A stretch of DNA of 64,000 nt, taken from NCBI GenBank assembly GCA_000827325.1, contig KN832890.1, positions 712,439 to 776,438 of the forward strand. Direction: 5' to 3'. Made by a program: the position numbers and the translations under genes. Below, one piece after another: positions 11,947 through 23,077 of the stretch; the first letter of the stretch is position 1, and every line of letters starts with the position of its first letter. The notes under the pieces were generated by a model, which saw only the letters and a list, made by a program, of their open reading frames with translations, was not told the DNA's origin and ran no database searches. The DNA comes from Oidiodendron maius Zn. Taxonomy: Eukaryota; Ascomycota; Leotiomycetes; Myxotrichaceae.

Positions 11947-12846
11947 CTAATTGATTAATGGAGTTATGAGCTCTACCAAATATTCCTCCGTTTTACCCTT
12001 GATACCTAATAGCTCGTTATCATTCTCGGTAAACTTCACTCCATACTCAGGGTCCACGATCGATTTGAGCAGGATAGGGATAACAGTTGGCAAATCATGT
12101 ATTCCCTGGGCAAAGCGTTCTTTTGCGCCCGCTACCACCACGTCCAAGTCGACATTCACAGGAGCCCATGGCTTGCCTGGGGCTATTTTCTTAGCCACGG
12201 CGAGGAGCTGGTTTTGTGTAAGGATGATCTCAGATACGTAAACTGGTCGGTTCCGAGTCTCCGCTGGGTGTGACAAGACACCGACAACGGCATCTCCGAC
12301 GGTCGGCATGCTAGTGGTGCTAAATTGAGAGTCTCCGCCGTTGAATATGGTGGGCGTGTATTTGGAAAAATCCATGATGACCTTGTTCCGGAGGGCAAAG
12401 TCTGTAAACCCTCCAACATACACGAACGAGTATGTCAACTCTGTGGTTTTGGATTTTTCGATGAGGTAATCCTCGACTATTATCTTCCGCCCGAATACTG
12501 GGAGCTTGCGAGAGTTGGGATTGGACATGTTCGAGCCGAAGTTGGACGGGAGGAATCGTTTGACACCGGCAGCGACGGCGGCATCAACCATGAGCTTCTG
12601 GCTGAGGACACCAGCATCACCGATAAGTGACGCCACTGCATCTTGGCCTTGAAATGCGGCCTTCAAGGACTCAACATCCTCGAAGTCCGCCTCAACTACC
12701 TTAGTACCTGCGGCGAAGGTAGATGACGAGCCCGCGCGTTTGAGGACTTGCACATTGAATTTGTTAGAGGCGAGAAGCTTGTCCAGAACGAAGCTGCCCA
12801 AGCGACCAGATCCACCGACAAGGGTGACGTTCTTAATAGCAGACAT
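11947..12846 (-). CDS. NmrA-family / isoflavone-reductase-like NAD(P)H oxidoreductase
   Basis: 299 aa, intronless. The start at 12846 is chosen because the Rossmann motif GGSGRLG follows directly after MSAIKNVTLV; an upstream in-frame ATG at 12969 would only add an unlikely leader. The NAD(P)-binding glycine motif, the 'VKRFLPSNFG' segment and the overall length match the NmrA/PCBER-like group of atypical short-chain dehydrogenases, which act as reductases or redox sensors in the cytosol. The substrate cannot be told from sequence. It is transcribed away from the regulator at 13780, so the two share a roughly 930-bp upstream region. A tailoring role in the PKS cluster is possible but not shown. 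Confidence 0.88.
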   Translation of the reverse strand: MSAIKNVTLVGGSGRLGSFVLDKLLASNKFNVQVLKRAGSSSTFAAGTKVVEADFEDVESLKAAFQGQDAVASLIGDAGVLSQKLMVDAAVAAGVKRFLPSNFGSNMSNPNSRKLPVFGRKIIVEDYLIEKSKTTELTYSFVYVGGFTDFALRNKVIMDFSKYTPTIFNGGDSQFSTTSMPTVGDAVVGVLSHPAETRNRPVYVSEIILTQNQLLAVAKKIAPGKPWAPVNVDLDVVVAGAKERFAQGIHDLPTVIPILLKSIVDPEYGVKFTENDNELLGIKGKTEEYLVELITPLIN

Positions 12847-13526
12847 GGAGATGAATGAATGCTGTTGGAAGTGCTGAAGATGATATTTGTTGGGTGTCGT
12901 CAAATGTTGGCCGGCTGAGCACAATCCAGGCTGTGAAGTTTGTAGAGTCGTTAAATGGAGATATGACACCGTAGAGTAATGAAATGTATAGAACAGGGAC
13001 GGCTAGAGGCTAAAAGCTGTTTATATATGAACTGATACGTGTCTGTGTTGCAATGAAACTGGCCAACGGAAAACTTAATAATAACAACATAATATCATAG
13101 TTAATCTGGTTTCGCACAAGAAGCGATTGGAAGCGCCGATGGGCGTCAGAACCATGGTGGGGACCTGAATCAACCATTGCTTGATCAGATATCTACGCCG
13201 ATGAGGGATTGCTAAGCCCTCTCAGCCTACCAAACACCAACTCCCACCGGTCCGGCGTGAGGCTCATTAAGTAAGCTAGTAGCCGGCTGTGTAATCTTAG
13301 CCCCCAAAATCCCACCAAATGCCGACACTAGCTGAATTCGCAATCCCGTTCGTTTACTTATTAAGCCTGAGAATATCCCACTTTTTCACCGGTATCCACA
13401 TCCTCGGTCATCGGGGTTCCCAAATGCACAACTACTACTCATTTTGGCTCGTGTATTCTGTATCTCCGACCGAATTACGGGCTGTGCAGGTGGCTTGTCA
13501 GTCGCGGCAATCCTACAGGAGTGCAA

Positions 13527-13546
13527 CACGTGATAACAGCCACGTG
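13527..13546. promoter_or_regulatory. Paired CACGTG boxes in a divergent promoter
   Basis: Two CACGTG palindromes (13527-13532 and 13541-13546) lie 14 bp apart, between the NmrA-type gene and the C2H2/Zn2Cys6 regulator. CACGTG is the classic bHLH site. The spacing places both on nearby helical faces. Function is inferred from motif only. Confidence 0.35.
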
Positions 13547-13779
13547 ATTTGCCCCGTGATTTAAGTGGAAAAATCTCTTCCAGAGAAATAAGGACGCCTT
13601 TGCAACTATAACTACTTGATGAGGTAGATTGCATCATCGAGCCATGTCTCTGCCCTCGGAACCGAGTAAGGAGGCCCATGATCCAAATCACGAGCAGAAA
13701 ACCTGGCAATCTTTAAGAACACAAAGCCATTTTCCAAATTTGTGTGCCGAATAGCTAATAACCCTCGCTAGGCCCGGAC

Positions 13780-15940
13780 ATGTCAGCTCGGCATATATGC
13801 CATTGCGGTAAAAGTTTCGCCCGCAAGGAACATCTGACTAGACATCAAGCTACCCACGACCAACTGGCATACATTTGCAATGTATGCCAGCGGCGGTTCA
13901 GTCGAAGGTAAGACTATGCTTTCACTGCTCCTCCATGCCCAGTATAGGACATGATCAGCTAATTTTTGTGCCCAGAGATCTACTTCGCCGTCACTCACTA
14001 TTACATGAGCCGAGCCATACACGCATCGTCGTCTCCTGCGATGCGTGCCGCGCCAATAAAACTAAATGCTCTGGTGGCCTTCAGTGCATGCTGTGTGCGC
14101 GACGAGGCATCAACTGCACCTTTCGAAGCGGCCTTCGTCGATCAAAAAGACCATCGACAAGTGATGGGTCTACAGCTGTGAATGCTTCTATCCGTGAGGA
14201 TGATAATAATGACGATGATGAATTAATGCTGCCTACAAACTCGGCGTCAGAGAACTCCCTGGCTGGAAACTCATTGCGCACAGAAAGGGAACATCTCCCA
14301 GATCATGAATTGTTCCTAAATCTCTCAATTGTCCCGTCCAAGTCGGCCCCGACAAACGAATTTCAGCCCCTTGGCCCTGGGATGGAAGCTATATACGAAC
14401 TCCTGCTTGCTGAAAAGTCTTCGTTAGAAGGGGCAACACAAGAGTCGGATGAATTACAAGAATGGGCTGCCAAGTGTCTGGAGACATATTTCAAAAGCTT
14501 CCACGTCCGGTGGCCTATCTTAAATGCCCCGACATTCGACGTAATAATTGAGCCGTTGCCCCTTGCTGCATCAATTTGTGTTATAGGGGCATGGTTACAA
14601 AACGGGACAAAACAGACTGAAAGACTTTGTGCTCTTCGGGTGCATGAAATTCTACTACAGCGCTTACTACATAATCTGGTAGGTATTTTATACTCCTGGG
14701 AAGATAGTCAATTGATTTTCTGTAGATTGACCCTGAATTAATATCCGAAGGACAGGCATGGCCAATCGAACTTTTTCAGTCGGCTCTCTTAACCTTGATC
14801 TTCTCACTCTACCGCACCGATAAGACTGCCTTGTCCAGAGCTATGCTTCTTCGAAGCGCATTCATAACCCTTCTCCGAGAGATAGGGGCCTTCAACGCTG
14901 AATCGTTAGCTGATCATTTAAAATCTCATTTCAGTGGTTCATATGCTCCGTATACGTTAAGTATGCGCGAAAAGTTCAAGCGGCTCCTTGCTTTGACCTA
15001 TCAGTTTGATGCTTATTTCGCTCTTGCTCATGAAAAGCCGCCCATACTTCACCGCCAAGAAGTTGGTGCCGATCTGCCGATTAGTTTTGCAATGTGGAAC
15101 GCACATGGCCTCGATATATTCGCCAAACGACTGCCAGAGGAGCCACCTGGACGATCCGGATTCCAGATATCTGAAATGACAAACTGCCCAGGCTCATTTA
15201 CATCCTCACAACTCCTCGTGGAAGACGTGCTACTTGGCTTATGCGGCGTCTTGCAATCGATATGGGTCCTTACGCAGTCCTTACCGTCCAGAACGAAGGG
15301 ATACCGCAGTAACGCTTTCCAAAGAGTACTGCTCATCGAGACACTTGATGCCTGGAAATATGAGCTAGATAAGATCAACAAGTTGGCTGACACAAGAAAT
15401 ATCACCAGCGACGCTACAAGATATCTATTGCTAGCTTATCGTGGAGAAGACGACTCCGTGGCGGCATCATTGGACCGCATAACTACCCTCGTACAAGACG
15501 GGATGGTTCTCTACTATTACTTGAAAATGTATCACTATGCCGGCCTTAATGCATCCGAAATTGTGGGACTAGTGAATCAAACTGAAGACTCCTCTATGGA
15601 GACTTGGCGGACCTCCAAATATGGAAGAGAAGCTCTCGTGTGCGCGTTGCAGATGCTCAAAATGGTCGATTCGATTGGAGCCTCGGGTGCATCCATCAAT
15701 CCACTCATTAGGCACGCGCTCGCCATGGGTGCCAATGTGACAAGAGTGTTGGTTTCATGCGAGAAATGCGAGTGCCTCACCAGAGATGGCCAGTACGCTG
15801 CTAAGATGGATCTTCAACAGTGGACTGAGATTGGCGGACCTATTTTCATCGATGGCACACCAGTCTGTGTATGCAAGTTGAAATTCTGGACTGAAAATTT
15901 CGAGAAAGCGATCCAAAGTCAAAAGATTATGGTAGAATAA
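13780..15940 (+). CDS. C2H2 + Zn2Cys6 dual zinc-finger transcription factor
   Basis: Exons 13780-13907, 13976-14678 and 14726-15940 (introns 68 and 47 nt) give 681 aa. The N-terminus has two C2H2 fingers: the first has an unusual one-residue Cys-x-Cys spacing (ICHCGKSFARKEHLTRH), the second is standard (CNVCQRRFSRRDLLRRH, built across intron 1). A Zn2Cys6 binuclear cluster follows (CDACRANKTKC...CMLCARRGINC). The rest resembles the fungal-specific transcription factor middle homology region. Such C2H2/Zn2Cys6 hybrids are known fungal regulators, several of them in metabolite clusters. The position among NmrA, SDR, cupin, laccase and PKS genes makes it the best candidate for a local pathway regulator; this is inference. 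Confidence 0.92.
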
Positions 15941-16882
15941 GCTGACAGCACTGCAAGCTCATAAAGTATCCTTTAAGCATAGCCTCACATCACAATTTGA
16001 GAAAGCAACTCATGTCCTAAGCTTGTGTTGCAGGAGTGGCTCAATTACTTTAATCTAGCGCATTTCTCCCAATATGCCAGAGGCTGTTAGAGGGATTGCT
16101 AATACGGTCATAGAGCTGGCAGCGAATCTGGATTGAAGCTAGTATCTAGGAGCTATTGAAGGCGATGATTAATTCTAAACTAATTCGATTTACCTCTTCA
16201 ATAAGCATGATTTCGGAGATATGGCTTCTTTAGACTCAATGCTTCTATCACTGATGTTGTTAAGGTTAATATTGCTATACAACCCTCGGCGTTACTTCTA
16301 CTGTTACTACAGATAATGAAATCGATAATCATAAGACAAGGTACTAAATAATACCCTTGGCTTCACTCCGTGTGCAATCAAATGTCTGCGCAGAAATATA
16401 TAAATATACCAATGGCCAAGTTCCTTTTATGACTTCTTAGCTTTAATAGTAGCTATAAGCATTCCAGGATCCTTATCTTTCTCATCACTCTAACGGAAAT
16501 GAAAACCAATGTTATATAAGTAGAGTTTATACTATGCAGCTTCAATACACTTTATTACTTAGAATCTCTGCCCGTCTGGTCCGCATGCAAGATTGCTATC
16601 TGGAAAGAGTTCACGTCACTTTGGCAATAAACAGGACATCATAGTCGCAGTGGACAGTTATCTCGGTAACATCGTTCGTTAGTGGATGGTGTTTGACAGC
16701 CTCTGCTCTATCTCTAAGCTAACTATGTACATGGTCACAGCCATCGAGCCGAGGGCCTGATGGTGAGTTCTTCTATGATTTCAAACTGTTACAATGTGCT
16801 TGTACTCACTTTTTTAAGATTTCCGCGTGTTCTAAGACTCATAACCGGCGCGGCATTGTGCCATTTCACACGGCTCTTGCCT
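15941..16882. other. AT-rich intergenic region, nothing recognised
   Basis: Convergent gap between the regulator and the SDR gene. No reading frame with a recognisable domain, no terminal repeats and no RNA gene were found. Confidence 0.5.
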
Positions 16883-18081
16883 CTAATACGACGAAGGCAC
16901 AAGGCCCAACTTCCCACCATCTGTCACAACAACATTTCCTGACAGCCACGCGCCCGCCTTGGACGCAAGCCAGAGGATGCAGCCTGCTACATCCTCGGCA
17001 TTGCCAGGTCTGCCCAGCGGTGACACACGAGTCGCATACTCCTCTGGCGTGAGATGGTCGGTGGCTTTTACAATTTCTGCGGTCATCTCGGACGGATACA
17101 CTACGACCCTGTCAGCTTGTCACTGCCCAATTCCATACCTTACGGGAAATACTCACACCCTGGCGCAATAACGTTGAACCGGATCTTATACTTCGTAAAC
17201 GCCGTAGAAAGCTGCTTTGCCATATGTGTCACACCGGCCTTACTCGCCGAATAGGCAAAATGCGCCATAGGGACGCGGCCGAACGCGCCAATCGAGCTGG
17301 TAATGACCATCTGGCTGCTCTGGGCCACATTACCCTTCTCATTCCCCGCACTCAGCAGCGGTAGGAACGCCGCGAAGCTGAAATACACGCCGCGCACGTG
17401 AACGCTAAAGGTCTGGTCGAACGCCGCGGGGTCGGTGTCCCAAAGGTCCTTCTGTATATCTGCGAGGGTCCTGGAGGGAGAAACCTTAATAGGCGTGGGA
17501 CCTGGAATACCCGCGTTTGCAACGAGGAGGTTAATATAGCCAGTTTCTTTAGTAATATGCGCGACGATGCGCTCTAGATCGGCCTTTGAGCTTGCATCGC
17601 CTTGCAGGGGGATGATATTGCCATGCTTCTGCCTTCAGTATTAGCACCCGGTCGCTAGTCGTGCCCTAGCAATGTTATCGCTAGGATTCGTTAGATTTAT
17701 GCCTACCGCTTCTTCCTTGGCCACCTTCTCTAACACCTCCAGGCGGCGCCCGACAATGTAGACCTTGGCGCCATTCTCCTCCAGAGCCTTAACTATCATC
17801 AGACCGATGCCTATGCGAATGAGTAAGCGTGGCTGGCCGTGTAAAGGTTGAGGAGCATGGTGCCGGTGGTGATGGAGTTGTGGGAGAGTTTGAGGAGGTG
17901 CCCACCGAACAAGATTATGTTGCTTTAGTTTCGAAAGTCATTTTGGGCGATGGTGGTAAGGATGGGGTTAGGAATCTAGCTTTAGGAACATACCGGTCGC
18001 GCCGCCCGTAACGACAGCGACGAGGCCGTTAACGGCGAATAGGTCCGCTACAGCGAGGGAAGGCGTAATTGTCGAAGACAT
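16883..18081 (-). CDS. Short-chain dehydrogenase/reductase
   Basis: Four exons: 18081-17994, 17810-17707, 17628-17157 and 17100-16883, giving 293 aa. The first intron is long (183 nt); the others are 78 and 56 nt. The cofactor motif TGGATGIG is assembled across intron 1. NAG (VANAGIPG), the catalytic Ser (TSSIGAFG), YSASK and the APG-YPSEMT motif are all present, so it should be an active classical SDR using NAD(P)H. Substrate unknown. It is divergent from the cupin gene at 18621 with 539 bp between the start codons, suggesting co-regulation. Likely roles in a cluster are keto reduction or alcohol oxidation; this is inference. Confidence 0.93.
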
Positions 18082-18620
18082 ACTGCTCTCAAGGAGTTGA
18101 ATATAATTGATAATGATCGATAGTCTTCTGGTGCAGCCTTCTCTAAGGTTCTCACCATCGCTTGGCTCGAGATGCTTTATATTCGGACCCGTCAAAGGGG
18201 CCGCTGATCCCGATTGGTGACTTCGCATCCCCGAACCCGTTCCCCGACACACCGGGCATTCCAAGCATGTCAGCTCACTACCTACTAAACGGTCAAACGG
18301 TCTCGGGAAACTTTCTTCGGGAGTTCTTAGGGCAATATGGAGATATCGGGTTGCCTATTTCAAGAATTTAGAGCACGCGACTGCCGAACCGCTAACATTG
18401 TGTACACTTTTGTTTCGCGCTTCTAAACCCCGGAAATATTTTCTCACCACATTTCTGAAAAGCCTGCATTGGATCAGAGACTCGCGAAAGATCGTCTTGA
18501 CGGCGACAGATGACCTTACTACATGCAATACTTTAAGAAGCGTGGGCCTTCGAAATATTGAAATCAACATCGAAATCACTAATCAGCTCAATCCCTCATT
18601 ACCGCAACTAAGAAACCACA
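18082..18620. promoter_or_regulatory. Shared divergent promoter of the SDR and cupin genes
   Basis: 539 bp lie between the two opposed start codons. There is no other gene in the space. I see no motif that I can assign with confidence. Confidence 0.5.
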
Positions 18621-19163
18621 ATGGCAGAGTCCCAGAATCAAGAATCAGGGGAACTCCGCACCCCCAATCGCTTCATCACAGACTACAACGACAGCGGTCT
18701 CGCTGTCTTTAACACCAGTATCCCCGACCTCCTCCCAACCCAAGTCATCGGCAACATGGCATTCCATCTCGGCTACGCTACTACAGCCATCCCCGCGGAC
18801 TTCACAAACCAGTCCGACATTGCCACTTACTCATCATTCCTATCCAACCCTCCCGGGATCTTTATCCCCGGTGGCAGCGTCCTGCGCATCGTAGACATCC
18901 AGCCGGGCGGCGAGAGTCCCATGCACAGGACGGTGAGTCTTGATTACGGCGTGGTATTGGAGGGCGAGATCGAGCTAGTCTTGGATTCTGGAGAGAGTAG
19001 GGTGCTGAAGAGGAATGATATATCAGTCCAGAGGGGGACTAATCACATCTGGAGGAATAGGAGCCAGACGGAGTGGGGGCGTATGTTATTTGTGTCACAG
19101 GAGGCAAAGCCGATTGAGGTTAATGGCAAGATATTGGATTATAGTCACGGAATGGACAATTGA
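18621..19163 (+). CDS. Cupin-domain protein
   Basis: 180 aa, single exon. The C-terminal half carries a small beta-barrel cupin fold signature: PGGESPMHRT (first motif), a G-rich turn around YGVVLEGEIEL, and the second motif GTNHIWRN. Histidines in both motifs could bind a metal. Small cupins of this kind are frequent beside SDR genes in ascomycete metabolite clusters, where they may act as isomerases, decarboxylases or dioxygenases; the reaction here cannot be assigned. It is transcribed divergently from the SDR gene. Confidence 0.85.
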   Translation: MAESQNQESGELRTPNRFITDYNDSGLAVFNTSIPDLLPTQVIGNMAFHLGYATTAIPADFTNQSDIATYSSFLSNPPGIFIPGGSVLRIVDIQPGGESPMHRTVSLDYGVVLEGEIELVLDSGESRVLKRNDISVQRGTNHIWRNRSQTEWGRMLFVSQEAKPIEVNGKILDYSHGMDN

Positions 19164-19653
19164 AACCGTCTAGGATCCGAGGGGGGCAAGTAGAGGATTC
19201 ATGAGGCGGGTGTGTTTTGTGACATGATTGAGACTGATTAGGGTGGATGGATGAAGTAGTGGCAGTTTTGACTGAGCATGTATATGCTCACGAGTCATAT
19301 GCAGAAAAAGATAAATTAAGATTAGGTATGAAAAATGCCGAAAAGTCAAGAATTTGGCCTTACTAGAACCTAAACTTACTTAACTTTCAAAGTATTTTAA
19401 CATAGAGCACAACATTGTGTTTTGAAGTTGCATTTGTTCAAATATCAGCATTCGGCTGAGTACACGGCATCCTGTCATGTCGGAGTGGTTATGATATACT
19501 TTCCGAGTTGAATATGAAATATTTGCCGGCATGGCTATGTTACCATAGTTGTGGGGTGGATATTCGACACTTGTAAAGACGCCAACGTCCTATTGTCATA
19601 CTGGAGAACACGTACAAACCCGGCTTTGGAATATCCTCTCTACAAGTATATAA

Positions 19654-19893
19654 TTAAATCTGGAGCTTTCCATCCTTTGTACGGTTAATATACTCAGCCA
19701 AGCTTGCTTTTGCACCAGCAGCGCCAATAATGCGACTTTTCCAGGCCTAACAAGTTATGAGCAACAGTCAACAGAATACCGAATGGAAAATCATTGCCAT
19801 TAAAAAGTCAAACCTTCGGCGGTAGGTCTTCGGCCCCCTTGCCATCCGAAGCAGACGTATCCACTAGCTTCCTAACTTCCGGCAATCCGTGAG
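19654..19893 (-). pseudogene. Orphan 3' gene fragment (last two exons)
   Basis: On the minus strand, exon 19893-19814 joins across a 67-nt intron (19747-19813) to exon 19746-19654 and ends in TAA. The reading is coherent and charged: ...LPEVRKLVDTSASDGKG then AWKSRIIGAAGAKASLAEYI. I could not find convincing upstream exons; in-frame stops and a MITE (20111-20364) lie there. It is therefore probably the tail of a gene that has lost its 5' part. The family is not recognised. Confidence 0.4.
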
Positions 19894-20110
19894 AACATTC
19901 TGGAGAGCTCGAACAGATTCATGCACACTGTCATCGTCACCAGTTAGCCTCCGAGCCTCAGGTCAAGGGGTCCAATAAATACAGCAATCACTCTCTCCGC
20001 CGAACAAATGTCTTCTCCATTATCAATTCTTAGTTCGGTGTTATCGTTGGGATGATGGCCACATCTTTACTGGTTTAGTCAAAATACGTGGTGCCCGTCG
20101 TGCCAACATA

Positions 20111-20364
20111 CAGTGTGTCCAATAGTATACTATATAGTATTAAACCGTATTTTTACAGGGATATATACTGCTAATTGGACGTGCGTCACAGAGAAAACTA
20201 CCTGCTCTCGCTTAGCGAAATATATCTTCATTGCGGATTTAGAGTTATGAATCGATTTCTATAATAAAACCAAAATTTAGAGACAGATTAAATCTATGAC
20301 GCACGTCCCGCACTGTACGTTCAATACGGTTTAAATACTATATAGTATACTATTGGACACACTG
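20111..20364. mobile_element. 254-bp hAT-type MITE
   Basis: The ends are inverted repeats starting CAGTGTGTCCAATAGTATAC, about 36 bp long, flanked by an exact 8-bp direct duplication CCAACATA (20103-20110 and 20365-20372). An 8-bp target duplication and CAGTG ends fit the hAT superfamily. A second inner inverted pair (gacgtgcgtca / tgacgcacgtc) lies inside. It has no coding capacity, so it is a non-autonomous element. The exact target copies suggest a fairly recent insertion. Confidence 0.88.
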
Positions 20365-20752
20365 CCAACATATATTAACATTCGCAAGCACTGCTCTAGT
20401 CAGACCGAAACTTCTCTACCACTGACAGGTCTATCACACTCTGAACGACTGCGTCCATTTGCTTCCTATTCTTTACCATCGTAATAAGAATATCGTGGGA
20501 GTGAATCCACTATGTCTGGTTGGTCGTGATTGGGGCTACGCGATCTGCGATTGGCTGCCTCTCAATGACGAATCCATCGACGCTCTTTTTAAACTTAGCC
20601 CGATTAAGGCTGTCAATGACCTCAACTTGAAGTGGTTTAGCAAACAGATCACTCATATTAAAAGACACACTTGCGATAAATTTTTTTTTCCCCATGTCTC
20701 TCGTACAATATATCTTCCCTCGTCCTGGCTGTGCCGAGTATTCGTTTCCTAA

Positions 20753-21874
20753 ATGAGCTGCTTTGAATCTCTACTCCGCCTGGCCGGCCTACGGCATTTC
20801 CTTCACTTCATCGCCGAACACATTCCTGGAATCGTTTCTCGGCCCATCGCCCTCGAAGTATCGCTGCTCGGCCAACTTCCGTTGGAACTCATACTCTATA
20901 TGGTCCAATTTTTCCCGCCTGTATCGCGGCTATCATTTAGTCTCTGCTGTAGGCCCATATATTTTGCGTTAGGAACACAACACCTAAAAGACATTACAGA
21001 AGAGGATCGACATGTATTCTTGACACTGCTGGAGCCAAAGCTACCAGACTATATTCTGTGTTATTCTTGCAAGAAATTTCACGCCATAAGCAACGCTCGC
21101 AAACATATCAAGCTCAGATATTTGGAGTGGGCCGGTCGCCGCCTCTTACCGTGCCAGAATAATGACATCAAAATTTATGTTCCTTATTACTTTCACGACA
21201 AGTTCTCCTTTACTGTTTTTCAGATGACAATGAAACTTTACCGACAAGGTCTTGACTACTCTAAGCTTTTAAATATCTTGTCTGCGAAGACGACGACAAC
21301 CCCAGGATTGGGCTATGTTGTGCAATGTTTAAGCTCAGCACAAATTATAGGTGGCTCATTGTTTTATCGGAGACAAAAGATATACTTAATGCCGCCAAAT
21401 TATCCAGTTCCGAAGTTCTTAGACCATCCAGATTTTATTTGTCGTCATTGGTCGCCGAGACCCAAAAATCCTCAGGTTGAAGCATTTCGAGATGTAATTG
21501 AGAACCGAGCTTGGAACAAGATAAAAGATCTTCGAAAATTGGAGAAGCTAAAGTCCTGCCTGTATTGCCATAGTGAATACCGATATGACTTTGCCCACCT
21601 TGGAAAAAAGGGCAACGCGGTATTTATTACACAATGGAGAAACCTTGGAGAAGGTCGCTCGCCGATGGATCCTCAATGGCTTAAACATACTCATTATTTT
21701 AGCCACTTTAATCGGGAGCCGGTCTGCTATACTCCAGGCTCTATTTATGCCAAATTTGAGTCGGAAGAGCATTTTGAGTTCGACTATAACGCAGTTTCAA
21801 CGCCGCAGGACAGGAAAGCTCTCTTTAGCATGTATTATTGGGGGCTTAACGGGGAAAGTGTCAACTACTACTAG
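20753..21874 (+). CDS. F-box-like protein with cysteine pairs
   Basis: 373 aa, single exon. Residues about 39-75 resemble a fungal F-box (LLGQLPLELILYMVQFFPPV...), the helix bundle that docks on Skp1 in SCF ubiquitin ligases. Two CxxC pairs (LCYSCKKFH and CLYCHSEYRYDF) follow and may bind zinc. No leucine-rich or WD repeats are visible. Proteins of this layout form large, poorly characterised expansions in ascomycetes. The target is unknown, and the F-box call rests on pattern only. Confidence 0.6.
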   Translation: MSCFESLLRLAGLRHFLHFIAEHIPGIVSRPIALEVSLLGQLPLELILYMVQFFPPVSRLSFSLCCRPIYFALGTQHLKDITEEDRHVFLTLLEPKLPDYILCYSCKKFHAISNARKHIKLRYLEWAGRRLLPCQNNDIKIYVPYYFHDKFSFTVFQMTMKLYRQGLDYSKLLNILSAKTTTTPGLGYVVQCLSSAQIIGGSLFYRRQKIYLMPPNYPVPKFLDHPDFICRHWSPRPKNPQVEAFRDVIENRAWNKIKDLRKLEKLKSCLYCHSEYRYDFAHLGKKGNAVFITQWRNLGEGRSPMDPQWLKHTHYFSHFNREPVCYTPGSIYAKFESEEHFEFDYNAVSTPQDRKALFSMYYWGLNGESVNYY

Positions 21875-23077
21875 ATGCTTTCTTAATTAAAACCTTTCTT
21901 TGCGTCTTCCTCAACTGCGATGCATATTATTATTTATTTTCTCTGTCGTCCCTCGCCCCATACCTTATCCTTGATTGCCTCGCGAAATTTCGATTCGGGA
22001 GTTCATTTACCATTTGTGCGTCAGCTTGCTCTCTTGTAATGGACCTCGAGCCAGTGAACAAATGAAGTAATTCAAACAAATTTTGTCGACACTATAACCT
22101 TTGTTTGACTGAAGAGTGAACGGGGAAATACTCTTCTTTGGCTTCTCACCTTCAGTGTCGAATTCCGGGTCTCCGGGGGCGAATAGATTGACGCGTGGCA
22201 CGAGAACCTGCCTGTATCATACGAGATATGCCCCAAATAACATTCTAATGCTAGGTTAAACCTCCCTTGATGGTCGAAGCGAGCGGTTAGGGTGCAAACC
22301 CCGGACCTGCTCTGCGGGCTGATAGGGCTTGCCCCTGTTACATCGGGGCAATGAAAGATTAAAATAATACGGTACAAGCTGGATATTACGGAGCGACTCG
22401 GTCAAAGGATTAATTCCGGTTATGAGCCAGTTCCGTAAATTCAAGGGTATGACTAAGCTCATGGTTCCCTAAACAGGTACAGTCAAGACCATCCCTCAAC
22501 TGGCTGTCTTCTAAACAAGCATAGTTAAGACTATTCCTCTTCCTATATTACAGTAGGTTTGCTTCATGTGCGGCAGTGAAGTTAAAATTAAGGGCCAAGC
22601 CGCAACCTGAATATATCCGGGGATCCTGCGCACGTTGTACAGCCCTTCCACGGTGCTGCGGCACAGCGAACTGACCCCTTAAACTATACCCGATTCGAGT
22701 CTCGCTTTCGCTCTCGGTCGGAAGGCAGTTAGCGGATACCTATATTCGACCACTACCAGGCCTTCATCACCCACGCCCAAAGAGTCGCCTCCAGCTCAGC
22801 GCGTTCTAATTTTCAACTCAGCCTCTCCAAGCTGGAGATCTGTGCAATCTTTCATGCTATTCACCCTGGTCACTAATCAAAGCAGGTTCCGGGGTTCGCG
22901 CCTTGTGCCGTACAGTCGGATCAAGCATCCGTCTACATAACGTTATGTCGTGAGTATCCGAAGCGGCGTAATCATCACTCTATTTGTTTTCTATAAGGAC
23001 CGGTATCGGGTCGTCTGAAATATCTGCTTTCTCTCTTTCTCCTTAGTTTCCCCAAAAAGTCAAAATTATACTTCTTC
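21875..23077. other. Intergenic region, nothing recognised
   Basis: About 1.2 kb of mixed base composition. Only short chance frames are present. I checked for tRNA-like boxes around 22690 and found no foldable tRNA. Confidence 0.5.

Noticed and set aside
22600-22760. tRNA-like B-box (gattcgagtct) near 22690
   Set aside because: No matching A-box at the right distance and no cloverleaf could be drawn.
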